Positions 57,188 through 64,000 of a stretch of DNA of 64,000 nt are shown piece after piece. The stretch comes from DATHTC01 sp035456465 (GTDB taxonomy: Bacteria; Actinomycetota; Thermoleophilia; Gaiellales; Gaiellaceae). The translations under genes were made by a program, and so were the position numbers. Location: positions 1-64,000 of the forward strand of contig DATIDD010000043.1 of NCBI GenBank assembly GCA_035456465.1, written 5' to 3'. The notes beneath the pieces are model-generated. The model made no database searches. It was not told the origin of the DNA and saw only the letters and a program-made list of their open reading frames with translations. Every line of letters starts with the position of its first letter. Within the stretch, counting starts at the first letter, position 1.

Positions 57188-57657
57188 GGGTCGCCGTCGA
57201 GGTGAACGGGCGAGCCTACGAGCGCGAGGCCGAGCCGCGGACGCTGCTGTCGGACTTCCTCCGCCACGAGCTCGGGCTCACGGGGACGAACGTCGGCTGC
57301 GAGCACGGGGTCTGCGGCGCGTGCACCGTGCAGCTGGACGGCGAGGCAGTGCGCTCGTGCCTGATGCTGGCCGTGCAGGCCGACGGGCACGCGATTCGCA
57401 CCGTGGAGGGGCTCGCGCCGGCCGACGGCGGGCTGCACCCGCTCCAGGAGGCCTTCCAGGAGGCACACGCGCTCCAGTGCGGCTTCTGCACGCCGGGGTT
57501 CCTGCTGTCGCTGGAGGCGTTCCTGCGCGACCGCCCCGAGCCGTCCGACGAGGAGATCAGGGAGGCGCTCGCGGGCAACCTCTGCCGGTGCACCGGCTAC
57601 CTGCCCATGATCGAGGCCGTGCGTCTCGCCGCGACGCTCCTGCGCGCGTCCCCTTGA
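57184..57657 (+). CDS. Molybdenum hydroxylase small subunit, 2x[2Fe-2S] (CoxS-like)
   Basis: A 157-residue iron-sulfur subunit. The plant-type ferredoxin cluster is held by C39, C44, C47 and C59 (GCEHGVCGACTVQLDG...C). The second cluster is held by C99, C102, C134 and C136 (LQCGFCTPGF and LCRCTGY). All eight cysteines are present and the order is standard. It mediates electron transfer from the molybdenum centre to FAD. It is the last gene of the L-M-S set (an L-M-S order instead of the M-S-L order of carbon monoxide dehydrogenase). It starts at GTG 57184. Confidence 0.95.
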   Translation: MRVAVEVNGRAYEREAEPRTLLSDFLRHELGLTGTNVGCEHGVCGACTVQLDGEAVRSCLMLAVQADGHAIRTVEGLAPADGGLHPLQEAFQEAHALQCGFCTPGFLLSLEAFLRDRPEPSDEEIREALAGNLCRCTGYLPMIEAVRLAATLLRASP

Positions 57658-57688
57658 CGCCGCGCGGCGGCGGGGGGAGAACTCGCCG

Positions 57689-58753
57689 GTGGACGACGCG
57701 GCGCGCGAGGCGCTCGCACTGGGCGAGCGGCAGGTGGAGTTCCTGGAGCGTTGGGCCCGCGCGGGCGAGGCCGAGCGCCTGCGGGACTTCGCGCTCGGGC
57801 TCCTCGACCGCTCGCGCACCGACGACCGCGTCGCGCTCGTGTGGCACGTCGCGCGGCTGCTCGCGCTCACGCCGGGCCTCGACTTCGCGCTCGCGCTCCG
57901 CGACCTCGCGCGCGAGCTCGACCCCCGCGAGCTCGCGGGGCGAGCCTCGGCGGGGCAGCCGCTCGAGGTCTGCGCGGAGCTCGTCGCGTCCGCCGAGCCC
58001 GCCGACGACCGCTTCGTCGCGTGCCTCGTCCAGGAGCTCGTCCTCCGCCACGGCTCGCTCGAGCGCGAGCCGTTCGCGTCGTCGTGGCGCGGGCTCGCGT
58101 CGCGTGGGCACGAGCTCGCGTGGCTGCCGCTGCGCCTGTCGCGGGTCGAGGCGGCGCCCGAGCTGCCGTCGTTCTCGCCGCACGGCGAGGTTCGAGCCCG
58201 CCTCGGCCCGCTCGACGAGGGTGCCGGGCCGGACGCGGGGCCGGCGGTCGGCCGCATCGGCGCGGAGGCGACGACGCCGGCCGACGCCGAGCGCATCCTC
58301 GCTGCGGTGGCGGGCTGGAAGGCCGAGGCGCGGGTGTTCGGGTTGACGGGAGGAGCGGAGCAGCCGCTCGCGGTCGCGCTTGGGGAGGCCGGGCTCGAGT
58401 GCCTCCCCAGCGGCCTGCTGGGCCGCCGCCGGGCGCCGAGCCGCGGTCGGCAGATCCGCGCCGCCGACGCCTGGGCGGCGGTCTTCGACCTCGCGTCCGG
58501 CGGCGGCGCCTACGACGACGGCGAGGGTGGCGCGTACGGGCGCCTCCACGCGTGGCGCTCGCTGGGCGCGCTCGCGGGCGCGACCCCGGACGCGCCCTTC
58601 GACGAGGTCGTCGACACGGTCGAGCGCGCGTCCTGGTACCGGTTCGAGTCCGACGCCGGCTGGTTCTGGAACGAGCTGTACGACCTCGGGCTCGGGGCCG
58701 TGAGCCCGGACGGACGTCGCCTGGCGGTGCTCGCCGCCACCGACACGGACTAG
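57689..58753 (+). CDS. Hypothetical protein, actinobacterial type
   Basis: A 354-residue soluble protein with no signal peptide or membrane segment, starting at GTG 57689 after GGGGGGAGA. The first 150 residues are helical and rich in leucine and arginine (LLDRSRTDDRVALVWHVARLLALTPGLDFALALRDL). The rest has glycine-rich segments (FDLASGGGAYDDGEGGAYGRLHAWRSLGALAG) and ends WFWNELYDLGLGAVSPDGRRLAVLAATDTD. It may belong to a DUF known mainly from Streptomyces and relatives (possibly DUF6183), which I cannot confirm. No function is assigned. Its stop overlaps the convergent hydratase gene by four bases. Confidence 0.7.
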   Translation: MDDAAREALALGERQVEFLERWARAGEAERLRDFALGLLDRSRTDDRVALVWHVARLLALTPGLDFALALRDLARELDPRELAGRASAGQPLEVCAELVASAEPADDRFVACLVQELVLRHGSLEREPFASSWRGLASRGHELAWLPLRLSRVEAAPELPSFSPHGEVRARLGPLDEGAGPDAGPAVGRIGAEATTPADAERILAAVAGWKAEARVFGLTGGAEQPLAVALGEAGLECLPSGLLGRRRAPSRGRQIRAADAWAAVFDLASGGGAYDDGEGGAYGRLHAWRSLGALAGATPDAPFDEVVDTVERASWYRFESDAGWFWNELYDLGLGAVSPDGRRLAVLAATDTD

Positions 58754-59379
58754 CCGACGAGCGTCAGCTCCAGCGTCCCGAGCGGCTTCAGCTCGTACCG
58801 GACGCGGTCGCCGGGCCGGACCTCGAGCGGCGGCACGACCGAGCCTGCGATGACGACCTCGCCCTCCCGCAGCTCCTCGCCCGCCGCGTCGAGGGTGCGC
58901 GCGACGTGCGCGACGACCTCGTCGAGCCGCCCCGTCAGCGCCTCGACGTCGTCCGCCAGCCGCTCGTCCCCGCCGCACGTGACGCGGGCCGAGAGCGCCG
59001 CGGGCTCCAGCGCCGGCCCGCGCACGCCGAGGACGACGTGCCGCTGGTAGACGTTCGCCGCGAGGATCCGCTCGGGATCGTCCGGCGGAACGTCGAGGTC
59101 CGCCAGCTCGATTGCGGCGCCGAGCCCGGCAATGGACGCCGCGGGGCCTACCCACACCGCCACCTCCGGCTCGAGCACGGGCCGCGTCCAGCCGGCGAGC
59201 GACACCGCCGCGCCGTCCTCGACGAGCGCCGTGTCGACGAGGAAGCCGACGAGCGGGCCCTCCAGCCCCAGCCGCGCGAGCGCCTCCGGCGAGCCGAAGC
59301 CGACCTTCCAGCCGACTGCGCGCGCCCCCGCCGCGAGCAGCTCCCGCCGCCGCGCGAGCTGCGCCTCGAGACCGCTCAC
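58750..59379 (-). CDS. 2-keto-4-pentenoate hydratase / fumarylacetoacetate hydrolase-like, short form
   Basis: A 209-residue protein of the hydratase branch of the FAH superfamily. Key parts are GWKVGFGSPEALARLGLEGPLVGFL, the acidic metal site in LEPEVAVWVG (E-x-E) and the later VIAGSVVPPLEVRPGDRVRYELKPLG. Full-length hydratases have about 260 residues. This protein lacks the usual N-terminal 40-50 and begins close to the lysine-containing GWKVG loop. Such enzymes add water to ring-cleavage dienoates in aromatic degradation. The GTG start overlaps the cupin stop (GTGA), and cupin, hydratase and dehydrogenase are coupled in one minus-strand unit. Confidence 0.82.
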   Translation of the reverse strand: MSGLEAQLARRRELLAAGARAVGWKVGFGSPEALARLGLEGPLVGFLVDTALVEDGAAVSLAGWTRPVLEPEVAVWVGPAASIAGLGAAIELADLDVPPDDPERILAANVYQRHVVLGVRGPALEPAALSARVTCGGDERLADDVEALTGRLDEVVAHVARTLDAAGEELREGEVVIAGSVVPPLEVRPGDRVRYELKPLGTLELTLVG

Positions 59380-59768
59380 TCCGGCAGCTCGTACCCGGCC
59401 TGCTCGAGCGACCCGGCGCCGCTCCAGCCCCAGAGCAGCAGCACGTCCTCGTCGGAGGTGTTGTCGAAGCCGTGCCAGTGGCCGGCGGGCGTGAAGACGA
59501 CGTCGCCGGCCGCCGCGGGCTCGCGGCCCTCGTCCGTGTAGATCTCGCCGCGCCCCGTCAGCACGACGAGGAACTCGTCGCACCTCGGGTGGCGGTGCCG
59601 CTCGTGGCGCGCGCCGGGCGGCAGCACCGTGCGGCCGACGACGAGCCGGTCGGTTCCGGCGGAGCGTGCGTCGATCAGGAACTGCACCTGCATGTCGATC
59701 CAACCCTCCTCCTCGCGGAGGCCCTGCTCGAGCGCCACGTCCGCGACGCGCGTCCGGTACGGCCTCAC
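59376..59768 (-). CDS. Single-domain cupin protein
   Basis: A 130-residue cupin. Motif 1 (GARHERHRHPRCDEFLVVLTGRG) supplies histidines and a glutamate for a metal, and motif 2 (GDVVFTPAGHWHGFDN) supplies further histidines. The N-terminal 30 residues (GLREEEGWIDMQVQFLID) precede the barrel. Small cupins can be dioxygenases, isomerases or ligand-binding proteins, and the reaction is not deducible. It starts at GTG 59768, four bases into the end of the upstream beta-hydroxyacid dehydrogenase, and overlaps the hydratase downstream. It is most likely part of the same pathway. Confidence 0.85.
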   Translation of the reverse strand: MRPYRTRVADVALEQGLREEEGWIDMQVQFLIDARSAGTDRLVVGRTVLPPGARHERHRHPRCDEFLVVLTGRGEIYTDEGREPAAAGDVVFTPAGHWHGFDNTSDEDVLLLWGWSGAGSLEQAGYELPE

Positions 59769-60646
59769 ACCAGCCCGCCGAGCCGCCGGTACACCTCGTG
59801 CACGACCGCGAAGTCGTGCTCGCGGAGGCCGAGCCCGCGCGCCGCGTTCAGCAGCTCGTTGGCCGCCGCGGCCGTCGGGACGGGAATGCCCCAGCCGCGG
59901 GCGAGCTCGAGCGCGAGCGTCAGGTCCTTCTGCTGGAAGTCCACGTCGGCGAGCGGGGGCTCGTCGAGGCCGCCCTCGAGGAGGAACTTCGACCGGTACC
60001 GGATCACGGGCGACGCGACCACGCTGTGGAGCATCGCCTCGACGGCGGCTCCCCGCTCGACGCCGCCGCGCTCCGCGAAGGCGACGGCCTCGCCGAGGTT
60101 CACGATCTGCGTGATCAGCGCGAGGTTGACGGCGACCTTCATAGTGTGCCCGCTCCCGCTCGGCCCGAGGTGGGTCACCTTCGGGCCGATCGCGCGCAGA
60201 ACCGGCTCGACGCGCGAGAACGCGTCCGCGTCGCCGCCGACCATGATCGAGAGCTCGCCGGCCTCGAGCGTCGTCGTTGAGCCGGAGACCGGCGCGTCGA
60301 GCATCGTCCCGCCCGCGTCCGCGATCGCGGACGCGAGCCGGCGGGACGTCTCCGGGTGGATCGTGCTCATCTCGACGTGGACCCGGCCGGGGCCCGTGCC
60401 CGCGACGATCCCGTCCTCGCCGAGGACGACGGCCTCGACCGCCTTCGCGTCGGTCACCATCGAGAGCGTGACGTCGGCGCTCGCCGCCGCCTCCGCGGGC
60501 GACCCCGTCCAGTCGAGGCCGCGGTCGAGCAGCGGACGTGCCTTCTCCTTCGTCCGGTTCCAGCCGGCGACCTCGTAGCCGGCGTCGAGCAGGCGCGCGG
60601 CGATCCCCGCGCCCATCGCGCCGAGCCCGACGACGGCGAGCCGCAC
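59765..60646 (-). CDS. Beta-hydroxyacid dehydrogenase (3-hydroxyisobutyrate dehydrogenase family)
   Basis: A 293-residue dehydrogenase starting at GTG 60646. The Rossmann motif is VVGLGAMGAGIAARLLDAGY with the NADP-type WNRT. The substrate motif is DAPVSGSTTTLEAGELSIMVGG, and the catalytic lysine is in HTMKVAVNLAL. It is clearly related to the protein at 34839-35732 over the whole length, although the two lie in different operons on opposite strands. The start shares one base with the pckA stop, so it is translationally coupled to pckA. A longer frame extending upstream through pckA is an artefact. Confidence 0.9.
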   Translation of the reverse strand: MRLAVVGLGAMGAGIAARLLDAGYEVAGWNRTKEKARPLLDRGLDWTGSPAEAAASADVTLSMVTDAKAVEAVVLGEDGIVAGTGPGRVHVEMSTIHPETSRRLASAIADAGGTMLDAPVSGSTTTLEAGELSIMVGGDADAFSRVEPVLRAIGPKVTHLGPSGSGHTMKVAVNLALITQIVNLGEAVAFAERGGVERGAAVEAMLHSVVASPVIRYRSKFLLEGGLDEPPLADVDFQQKDLTLALELARGWGIPVPTAAAANELLNAARGLGLREHDFAVVHEVYRRLGGLV

Positions 60647-62187
60647 TAGCCGACGGCGGCGACGATCTCGTCCGAGAGGCTCGGGAAGCGGCGGAGGAAC
60701 TCCGTGCGCTCGCCCTTGAACCGCTCGACGAACCGCGCGTACTCGTCCATCCGCCCCTGCGCCTCGTACAGGCGCCGCGGCTGGAGCACGTCGAGGTCGT
60801 CGTCGATCCCCGGCACGTGCGAGGCGACGAGGTAGCCGAAGTCGGGGTCGCGCTCCCAGTCGGTCGTGCCCTCGGCGATCGCCTTCACGATCGCGGACGA
60901 GTGCTTGATCTTCACCTTCTTCGAGCCGTGCTCGCGCTCCGGGCCGCCGACCCGCCCAGTGTTCAGCAGGTAGACCTCGAGCGGGTGCTGCTCGAGCAGC
61001 TCGAGGAACCGGTTCCCCTGCAGGTCGTGCGGCATCGGGAAGAACGGGTTCGTCCCCGGCACGCGCAGGAACTTCCCCTCCTCGGCCTTGCCGCCGGCGC
61101 TCGTCCCCGTCGTCTCGCCGAGCATGAAGTACGCGGCCGCCTGCGCGCCCTCGAGCTTCGCCACCGCCGGGATGATGTTCTCGTTCCGGTTGAGGATCAG
61201 CAGGAAGTGGGCGCCCTCGATCGGCCGGTAGGCGGCCGACTCGATCGAGCGGAAGCTGAACGTCGCGCGGCCGTTCTGCGTGTACGAGGTGTCGTAGAAG
61301 TCGACCTCGTCGCCGGTCTGCGACACGTTCTCGAGGTACGAGTCGGGCTGCGTCACGGCGCCGTGGATCGTCGGCTCGTCCTCGGGGTTGAGCCCGAACG
61401 TCTTCGCGAAGCAGCCGTTCTCGGTCGCGAACACCTTGCCGTCGGGCATCCACGCGACGAAGTCGTCCTGCACCGGGAGCGACATGTTCTGGCGCGTGAA
61501 CGTCGTCGTCGTCTTGCCCGTCCCGGAGAGGCCGACGATCAGCCCGACCCGGTCGCCGCGGTCGGTCGGGATGATCTTGCAGCCGGCGTGCAGCGGGATC
61601 CCGCCGCGGTCGTGGACGAGCTTGTTCCACATCCGCAGCACGCCCTTCTTCGACTCGCCGAAGTAGTCCGAGTTGAAGACGCGGTTCACGCCCTGCTCGA
61701 GGTCGACGGTGATCAGCCGGTCGTCCGGCTTCCCCGGCGCCTTCAGCGTCGGCGTGTACACCACCGTCAGCTCCGGCTCGAAGCTCGACCGATCCTCGAC
61801 GGGGAACCAGAGCTGCTGCTGCATCCCCGCGATGTTCGCGTGGGCGGCCTCGATGTAGAGGCGCACCGGGATCTGGAACTCGGGCTGCGCGCCCAGGTAC
61901 CCGTCGATCAGCACCATCTCGCGCTCGGCGATGTAGGCGTCCTGGCGCTCGGCCCACTCGGCGGCCTCCGCTCGCGAGATCGTGCGCTCGACGCCGGGCT
62001 CGGGGTCGTCCGTGACGATGAACGTCGACGGCGTCGACCGCGCCAGCACCTCGGTCTGGACGTTGAGGTTCCCGTACCTCGTCCAGCGCGCGGACGGCAT
62101 CCGGGCGGTCAGCTCCTTCAGCGCCTCGGCGGACGGGTTGTCGTGCACCTTCGCCGCCTCCGGCAGCCGGAACAGCATCTTCGCCAC
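60646..62187 (-). CDS. pckA: Phosphoenolpyruvate carboxykinase (ATP)
   Basis: A 513-residue ATP-dependent PEP carboxykinase. The kinase P-loop is GLSGTGKT (219-226), preceded by FNSDYFGESKKG (171-182) and IPLHAGCKIIP. The metal-binding PVQDDFVAW and ATENGCFAKTFGL and the adenine-binding C-terminal RVGGPEREHG segment are all present. The enzyme converts oxaloacetate and ATP to PEP and CO2, the entry to gluconeogenesis. This fits growth on the organic and amino acids handled by the neighbouring genes. It starts at GTG 62187 with AAGGAG upstream. Many actinobacteria have the GTP form, so the ATP form is a lineage clue. Confidence 0.96.
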   Translation of the reverse strand: MAKMLFRLPEAAKVHDNPSAEALKELTARMPSARWTRYGNLNVQTEVLARSTPSTFIVTDDPEPGVERTISRAEAAEWAERQDAYIAEREMVLIDGYLGAQPEFQIPVRLYIEAAHANIAGMQQQLWFPVEDRSSFEPELTVVYTPTLKAPGKPDDRLITVDLEQGVNRVFNSDYFGESKKGVLRMWNKLVHDRGGIPLHAGCKIIPTDRGDRVGLIVGLSGTGKTTTTFTRQNMSLPVQDDFVAWMPDGKVFATENGCFAKTFGLNPEDEPTIHGAVTQPDSYLENVSQTGDEVDFYDTSYTQNGRATFSFRSIESAAYRPIEGAHFLLILNRNENIIPAVAKLEGAQAAAYFMLGETTGTSAGGKAEEGKFLRVPGTNPFFPMPHDLQGNRFLELLEQHPLEVYLLNTGRVGGPEREHGSKKVKIKHSSAIVKAIAEGTTDWERDPDFGYLVASHVPGIDDDLDVLQPRRLYEAQGRMDEYARFVERFKGERTEFLRRFPSLSDEIVAAVG

Positions 62188-62228
62188 GGACTCGTGTCTC
62201 CTTCTCGTCGTCGGATCCGAACCCGGCG

Positions 62229-62234
62229 ACTATA
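62229..62234 (-). promoter_or_regulatory. Possible pckA -10 element
   Basis: TATAGT on the minus strand (five of six consensus bases), 41 bases upstream of the pckA GTG, in the 133-base divergent region shared with the F420 oxidoreductase. No -35 with good spacing is evident. On the plus strand TATGCT (62284-62289) is a comparable candidate for the oxidoreductase. Confidence 0.35.
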
Positions 62235-62320
62235 CCCCCGCTCCTCCACTCGAACCGTCTGCAACGGCGCCGGTTTCTGGCGTTATGCTCGGCTTTCGTC
62301 CCCACGAGCGAGGAGGCTCG

Positions 62321-63340
62321 ATGCTCACGTTCGGCGTCACCGTCCTGCCCGACCCCCCGTACGCGCGATTCCTCGAGCTGATCCAGCTGGCCGAGCAGCA
62401 GGGCTTCGAGTACGGCTGGACGTACGACTCGCACGTCCTGTGGCAGGAGTCGACGCCGCTCCTGACGATGGCCGTCGAGCGCACGTCGCGAATGCGGTTC
62501 GGGCACTTCGTCACGAACCCGGGCACGCGCGAGCCGACCGTGCTCGCGTCGATGTACGCGACGCTGCACGACATCTCCGACGGGCGGATGGCGATGGGCA
62601 TCGGCCGCGGCGACTCCGCGCGGCGCTACATCGGCCAGAAGCCCGTGAAGGTGGCGGAGTTCGAGCGCCGCTGCGCGATGGTCAAGGACTTCATGAACGG
62701 CCGCCCCGTGGACTGGAACGACAAGGAGCTCGAGCTCAAGTGGGTACGCGAGGAGCTGCCGGAGATCCCGATGTGGATCGCGGGCTACGGGCCGAAGGCG
62801 CTCGGTGTCGCAGGGCGCGTCGGCGACGGCGTGATCATCCAGCTCGCCGACCCGGACATCATCCAGTGGATCATGGGCACCGCGCGCAAGGCGGCGGAGG
62901 AGGCGGGCCGGGACCCGGCGGCGCTCAAGTGCATCGTGGGCGCGCCCAGCCACGTGTCCGACGACATGGCGGAGGCTCGCGAGCAGACGAAGTGGTTCCC
63001 GGCGATGGTCTCGAACCACGTCAAGGACCTGATCGACCGCTACGGCGCCGACGGCACGGTGATCCCGAAGGCGCTCACCGACTACGTGCTCCAGCGCGAC
63101 TTCTACGACTACGACGAGCACTCGCGCGTCGGCGCCAAGCACGGCGCGTTCGTGCCGGACGAGATCGCCGACCGCTTCTCCGTGCTCGGCACGACGGAGC
63201 AGATCACCGCGAAGCTGAAGGAGCTCGAGTCGATCGGCGTCGACCAGTTCAACATCTACCTCATGACCGAGCGGCAGGAGGAGACGCTGCGTGCCTACGG
63301 CAGCGAGGTGATCCCGCAGTTCGCGACCGTCGCCGCCTAG
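62321..63340 (+). CDS. LLM-class F420-dependent oxidoreductase
   Basis: A 339-residue luciferase-like TIM-barrel protein starting at ATG 62321 after GAGGAGG. Typical family segments are LTFGVTVLPDPPYARFLELIQLAEQQGFEYGWTYDSHVLW, MRFGHFVTNPGTREPTVLASMYATLHDISDGRMAMGIGRGDSA and IPMWIAGYGPKALGVAGRVGDGVIIQLADP. It resembles methylene-tetrahydromethanopterin-reductase-like F420 enzymes (TIGR03842 type, from memory). Such proteins often occur near pyrimidine or hydantoin catabolic genes, which would fit the dihydropyrimidinase set in this window. The exact substrate is unknown. It is divergent from pckA. Confidence 0.9.
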   Translation: MLTFGVTVLPDPPYARFLELIQLAEQQGFEYGWTYDSHVLWQESTPLLTMAVERTSRMRFGHFVTNPGTREPTVLASMYATLHDISDGRMAMGIGRGDSARRYIGQKPVKVAEFERRCAMVKDFMNGRPVDWNDKELELKWVREELPEIPMWIAGYGPKALGVAGRVGDGVIIQLADPDIIQWIMGTARKAAEEAGRDPAALKCIVGAPSHVSDDMAEAREQTKWFPAMVSNHVKDLIDRYGADGTVIPKALTDYVLQRDFYDYDEHSRVGAKHGAFVPDEIADRFSVLGTTEQITAKLKELESIGVDQFNIYLMTERQEETLRAYGSEVIPQFATVAA

Positions 63341-63837
63341 TCGGCGATGTCGACGAGCGCGACGACGGCGATCACCAGCTCGCCGAGGCCGGCGAGCGCG
63401 GCGAGCCCCGTCGCGGTCAGGAACGGGATGCTCACGAGCGGGAGCACCGGCGCGTAGGGCATGAGCGTCTCGCGCGCGCCGCCGCCGAGCCGGATCAGCC
63501 GGAACGGCAGCAGGATCACGCCGCCCAGTCCCAGCGCGCGCCAGCGGGCGATCTCGCCGGCGAGCCGCTGCGCCTCGCTCGTGTGACCTCGCAGGTCGGT
63601 CGGGGCGGTTCGGACGCGGCCCGGCAGCTCGGCGAGCGCGCCCAGCGAGGTGGAGAACACGTACAGCAGCACGGGCGGCGTGGCGGCGAGGCCGGCGACG
63701 AACAGGATCGGGATCCAGTCCTCGGTGCGGTCGGGGGTGCCGTCGTCGACGAGCGCGCCGAAGATGACGACCGCGGCGACGCCGAGCACGATCGCGTACG
63801 TGCGCGCGATCCGGGCGGCTGCCGCGACCACCTTCAT
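63337..63837 (-). CDS. Hypothetical membrane protein
   Basis: A 166-residue protein with about four hydrophobic segments: TYAIVLGVAAVVIFGALV, WIPILFVAGLAATPPVLLYVFSTSL, ALGLGGVILLPFRLI and the C-terminal VLPLVSIPFLTATGLAALAGLGELVIAVVALV. A short soluble stretch with TAPTDLRGHTSEAQRLAGEIARW lies between segments two and three. I recognise no family. Its ATG overlaps the stop of the amidase fragment (ATGA), so it may be produced with that cell-wall enzyme. Its own stop overlaps the convergent oxidoreductase gene by four bases. Confidence 0.7.
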   Translation of the reverse strand: MKVVAAAARIARTYAIVLGVAAVVIFGALVDDGTPDRTEDWIPILFVAGLAATPPVLLYVFSTSLGALAELPGRVRTAPTDLRGHTSEAQRLAGEIARWRALGLGGVILLPFRLIRLGGGARETLMPYAPVLPLVSIPFLTATGLAALAGLGELVIAVVALVDIAD

Positions 63838-64000
63838 CGGCCGAGGAACGCGCGGATCCCGTCGCGGAGCCCGGCTGCCGCCCGTGCGCGGTACGCCGGC
63901 GTCGCGAGCAGGCGATCCTCGCGGGGGTTCGTGAGGAAGCCGAGCTCGACCAGGACCGCGGGCACGTCGGCCCAGTTGAACCCGGTGATGTCGCCGCGCT
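63834..64000 (-). CDS. N-acetylmuramoyl-L-alanine amidase (Amidase_3), C-terminal fragment
   Basis: The last 55 codons of a gene that continues beyond the window. The translated end reads GFNWADVPAVLVELGFLTNPREDRLLATPAYRARAAAGLRDGIRAFLGR. The PAVLVELGFLTNPRED segment contains the catalytic glutamate of zinc-dependent amidase_3 enzymes, which cut the bond between N-acetylmuramic acid and the peptide stem. The N-terminal zinc ligands lie outside the window. The TGA stop overlaps the ATG of the downstream membrane protein. Confidence 0.85.
   Translation of the reverse strand, partial: RGDITGFNWADVPAVLVELGFLTNPREDRLLATPAYRARAAAGLRDGIRAFLGR

Noticed and set aside
54192..57657. Aerobic carbon monoxide dehydrogenase
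   Set aside because: The large subunit lacks the AYxCSFR active-site loop of form I CO dehydrogenase and has GPYRGAGRPE, and the gene order is L-M-S; a heterocycle or aldehyde hydroxylase is more likely.
60647..63142. Upstream extension of the beta-hydroxyacid dehydrogenase frame into a 1125-residue fusion
   Set aside because: The extension is antisense to or out of frame with pckA and the F420 oxidoreductase, both of which are clear genes; the dehydrogenase starts at GTG 60646.

Overview
The window is a densely packed, very GC-rich stretch of chromosome with many GTG starts and frequent ATGA, GTGA and TAGTG stop/start overlaps. Its gene content points to an actinobacterium: an F420-dependent LLM oxidoreductase, a PadR/HAAS pair, a LAL-type LuxR regulator, ATP-dependent PEP carboxykinase and CoxLMS-type Mo hydroxylases. 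A deep lineage such as Thermoleophilia (Gaiellales/Solirubrobacterales) would fit, but that placement is inference. I saw no rRNA, tRNA, CRISPR array, insertion sequence or prophage.

Layout. 1-4347: universal stress fragment, CBS protein, a CHASE3/HAMP two-component system, a secreted allene-oxide-cyclase-like protein, a LON-domain protein and a DUF4177-like protein. 4435-10658: FAD oxidoreductase, SRPBCC protein, class III aminotransferase and LuxR regulator. 10649-15531: carbohydrate-type ABC importer and an RraB-like protein. 15536-21328: a subtilase with five C-terminal repeats, CoA-acylating methylmalonate-semialdehyde dehydrogenase, a DUF4242 protein and a secreted protein. 21381-24616: ABC-2 exporter. 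24658-32798: dihydropyrimidinase/hydantoinase, an NMT1/THI5-type ABC importer, PadR and HAAS proteins, an N-carbamoyl-amino-acid amidohydrolase and a PEP-mutase-like lyase. 32966-48466: an MFS transporter, then a long same-strand run with a GntR regulator, a beta-hydroxyacid dehydrogenase, a 2-oxoacid dehydrogenase E1alpha/E1beta/E2 set interrupted by an M24 protein, an aldehyde dehydrogenase, a branched-chain-amino-acid-type ABC importer, an EamA exporter and an amidohydrolase. 48469-49422 (minus): two CMD/AhpD-like genes. 49440-57657: FAD oxidoreductase, alpha/beta hydrolase, M24 protein, Gfo/Idh/MocA protein and a three-subunit molybdenum hydroxylase. 57689-64000: hypothetical protein, hydratase, cupin, second beta-hydroxyacid dehydrogenase, pckA, F420 oxidoreductase, a membrane protein and an amidase fragment.

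How the genes may work together. Dihydropyrimidinase (24658), carbamoyl-amino-acid amidohydrolase (30803), class III aminotransferase (6585) and MmsA (18820) cover the later steps of reductive pyrimidine (or hydantoin) catabolism. The NMT1/THI5-type importer is a plausible uptake system, and the PadR operator between them a plausible switch. The region 34-57 kb looks catabolic for an unknown organic acid or N-heterocycle: importer, 2-oxoacid dehydrogenase, Mo hydroxylase, FAD oxidase-like protein and C-C hydrolase.

The most striking signal is at 48844-49422 on the minus strand. A CMD/AhpD-like reading frame is interrupted by a single in-frame TGA exactly where the family's CxxC motif should have its second cysteine. 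A hairpin with bacterial SECIS geometry follows immediately. This is a candidate selenoprotein that ordinary gene calling would split into two fragments.
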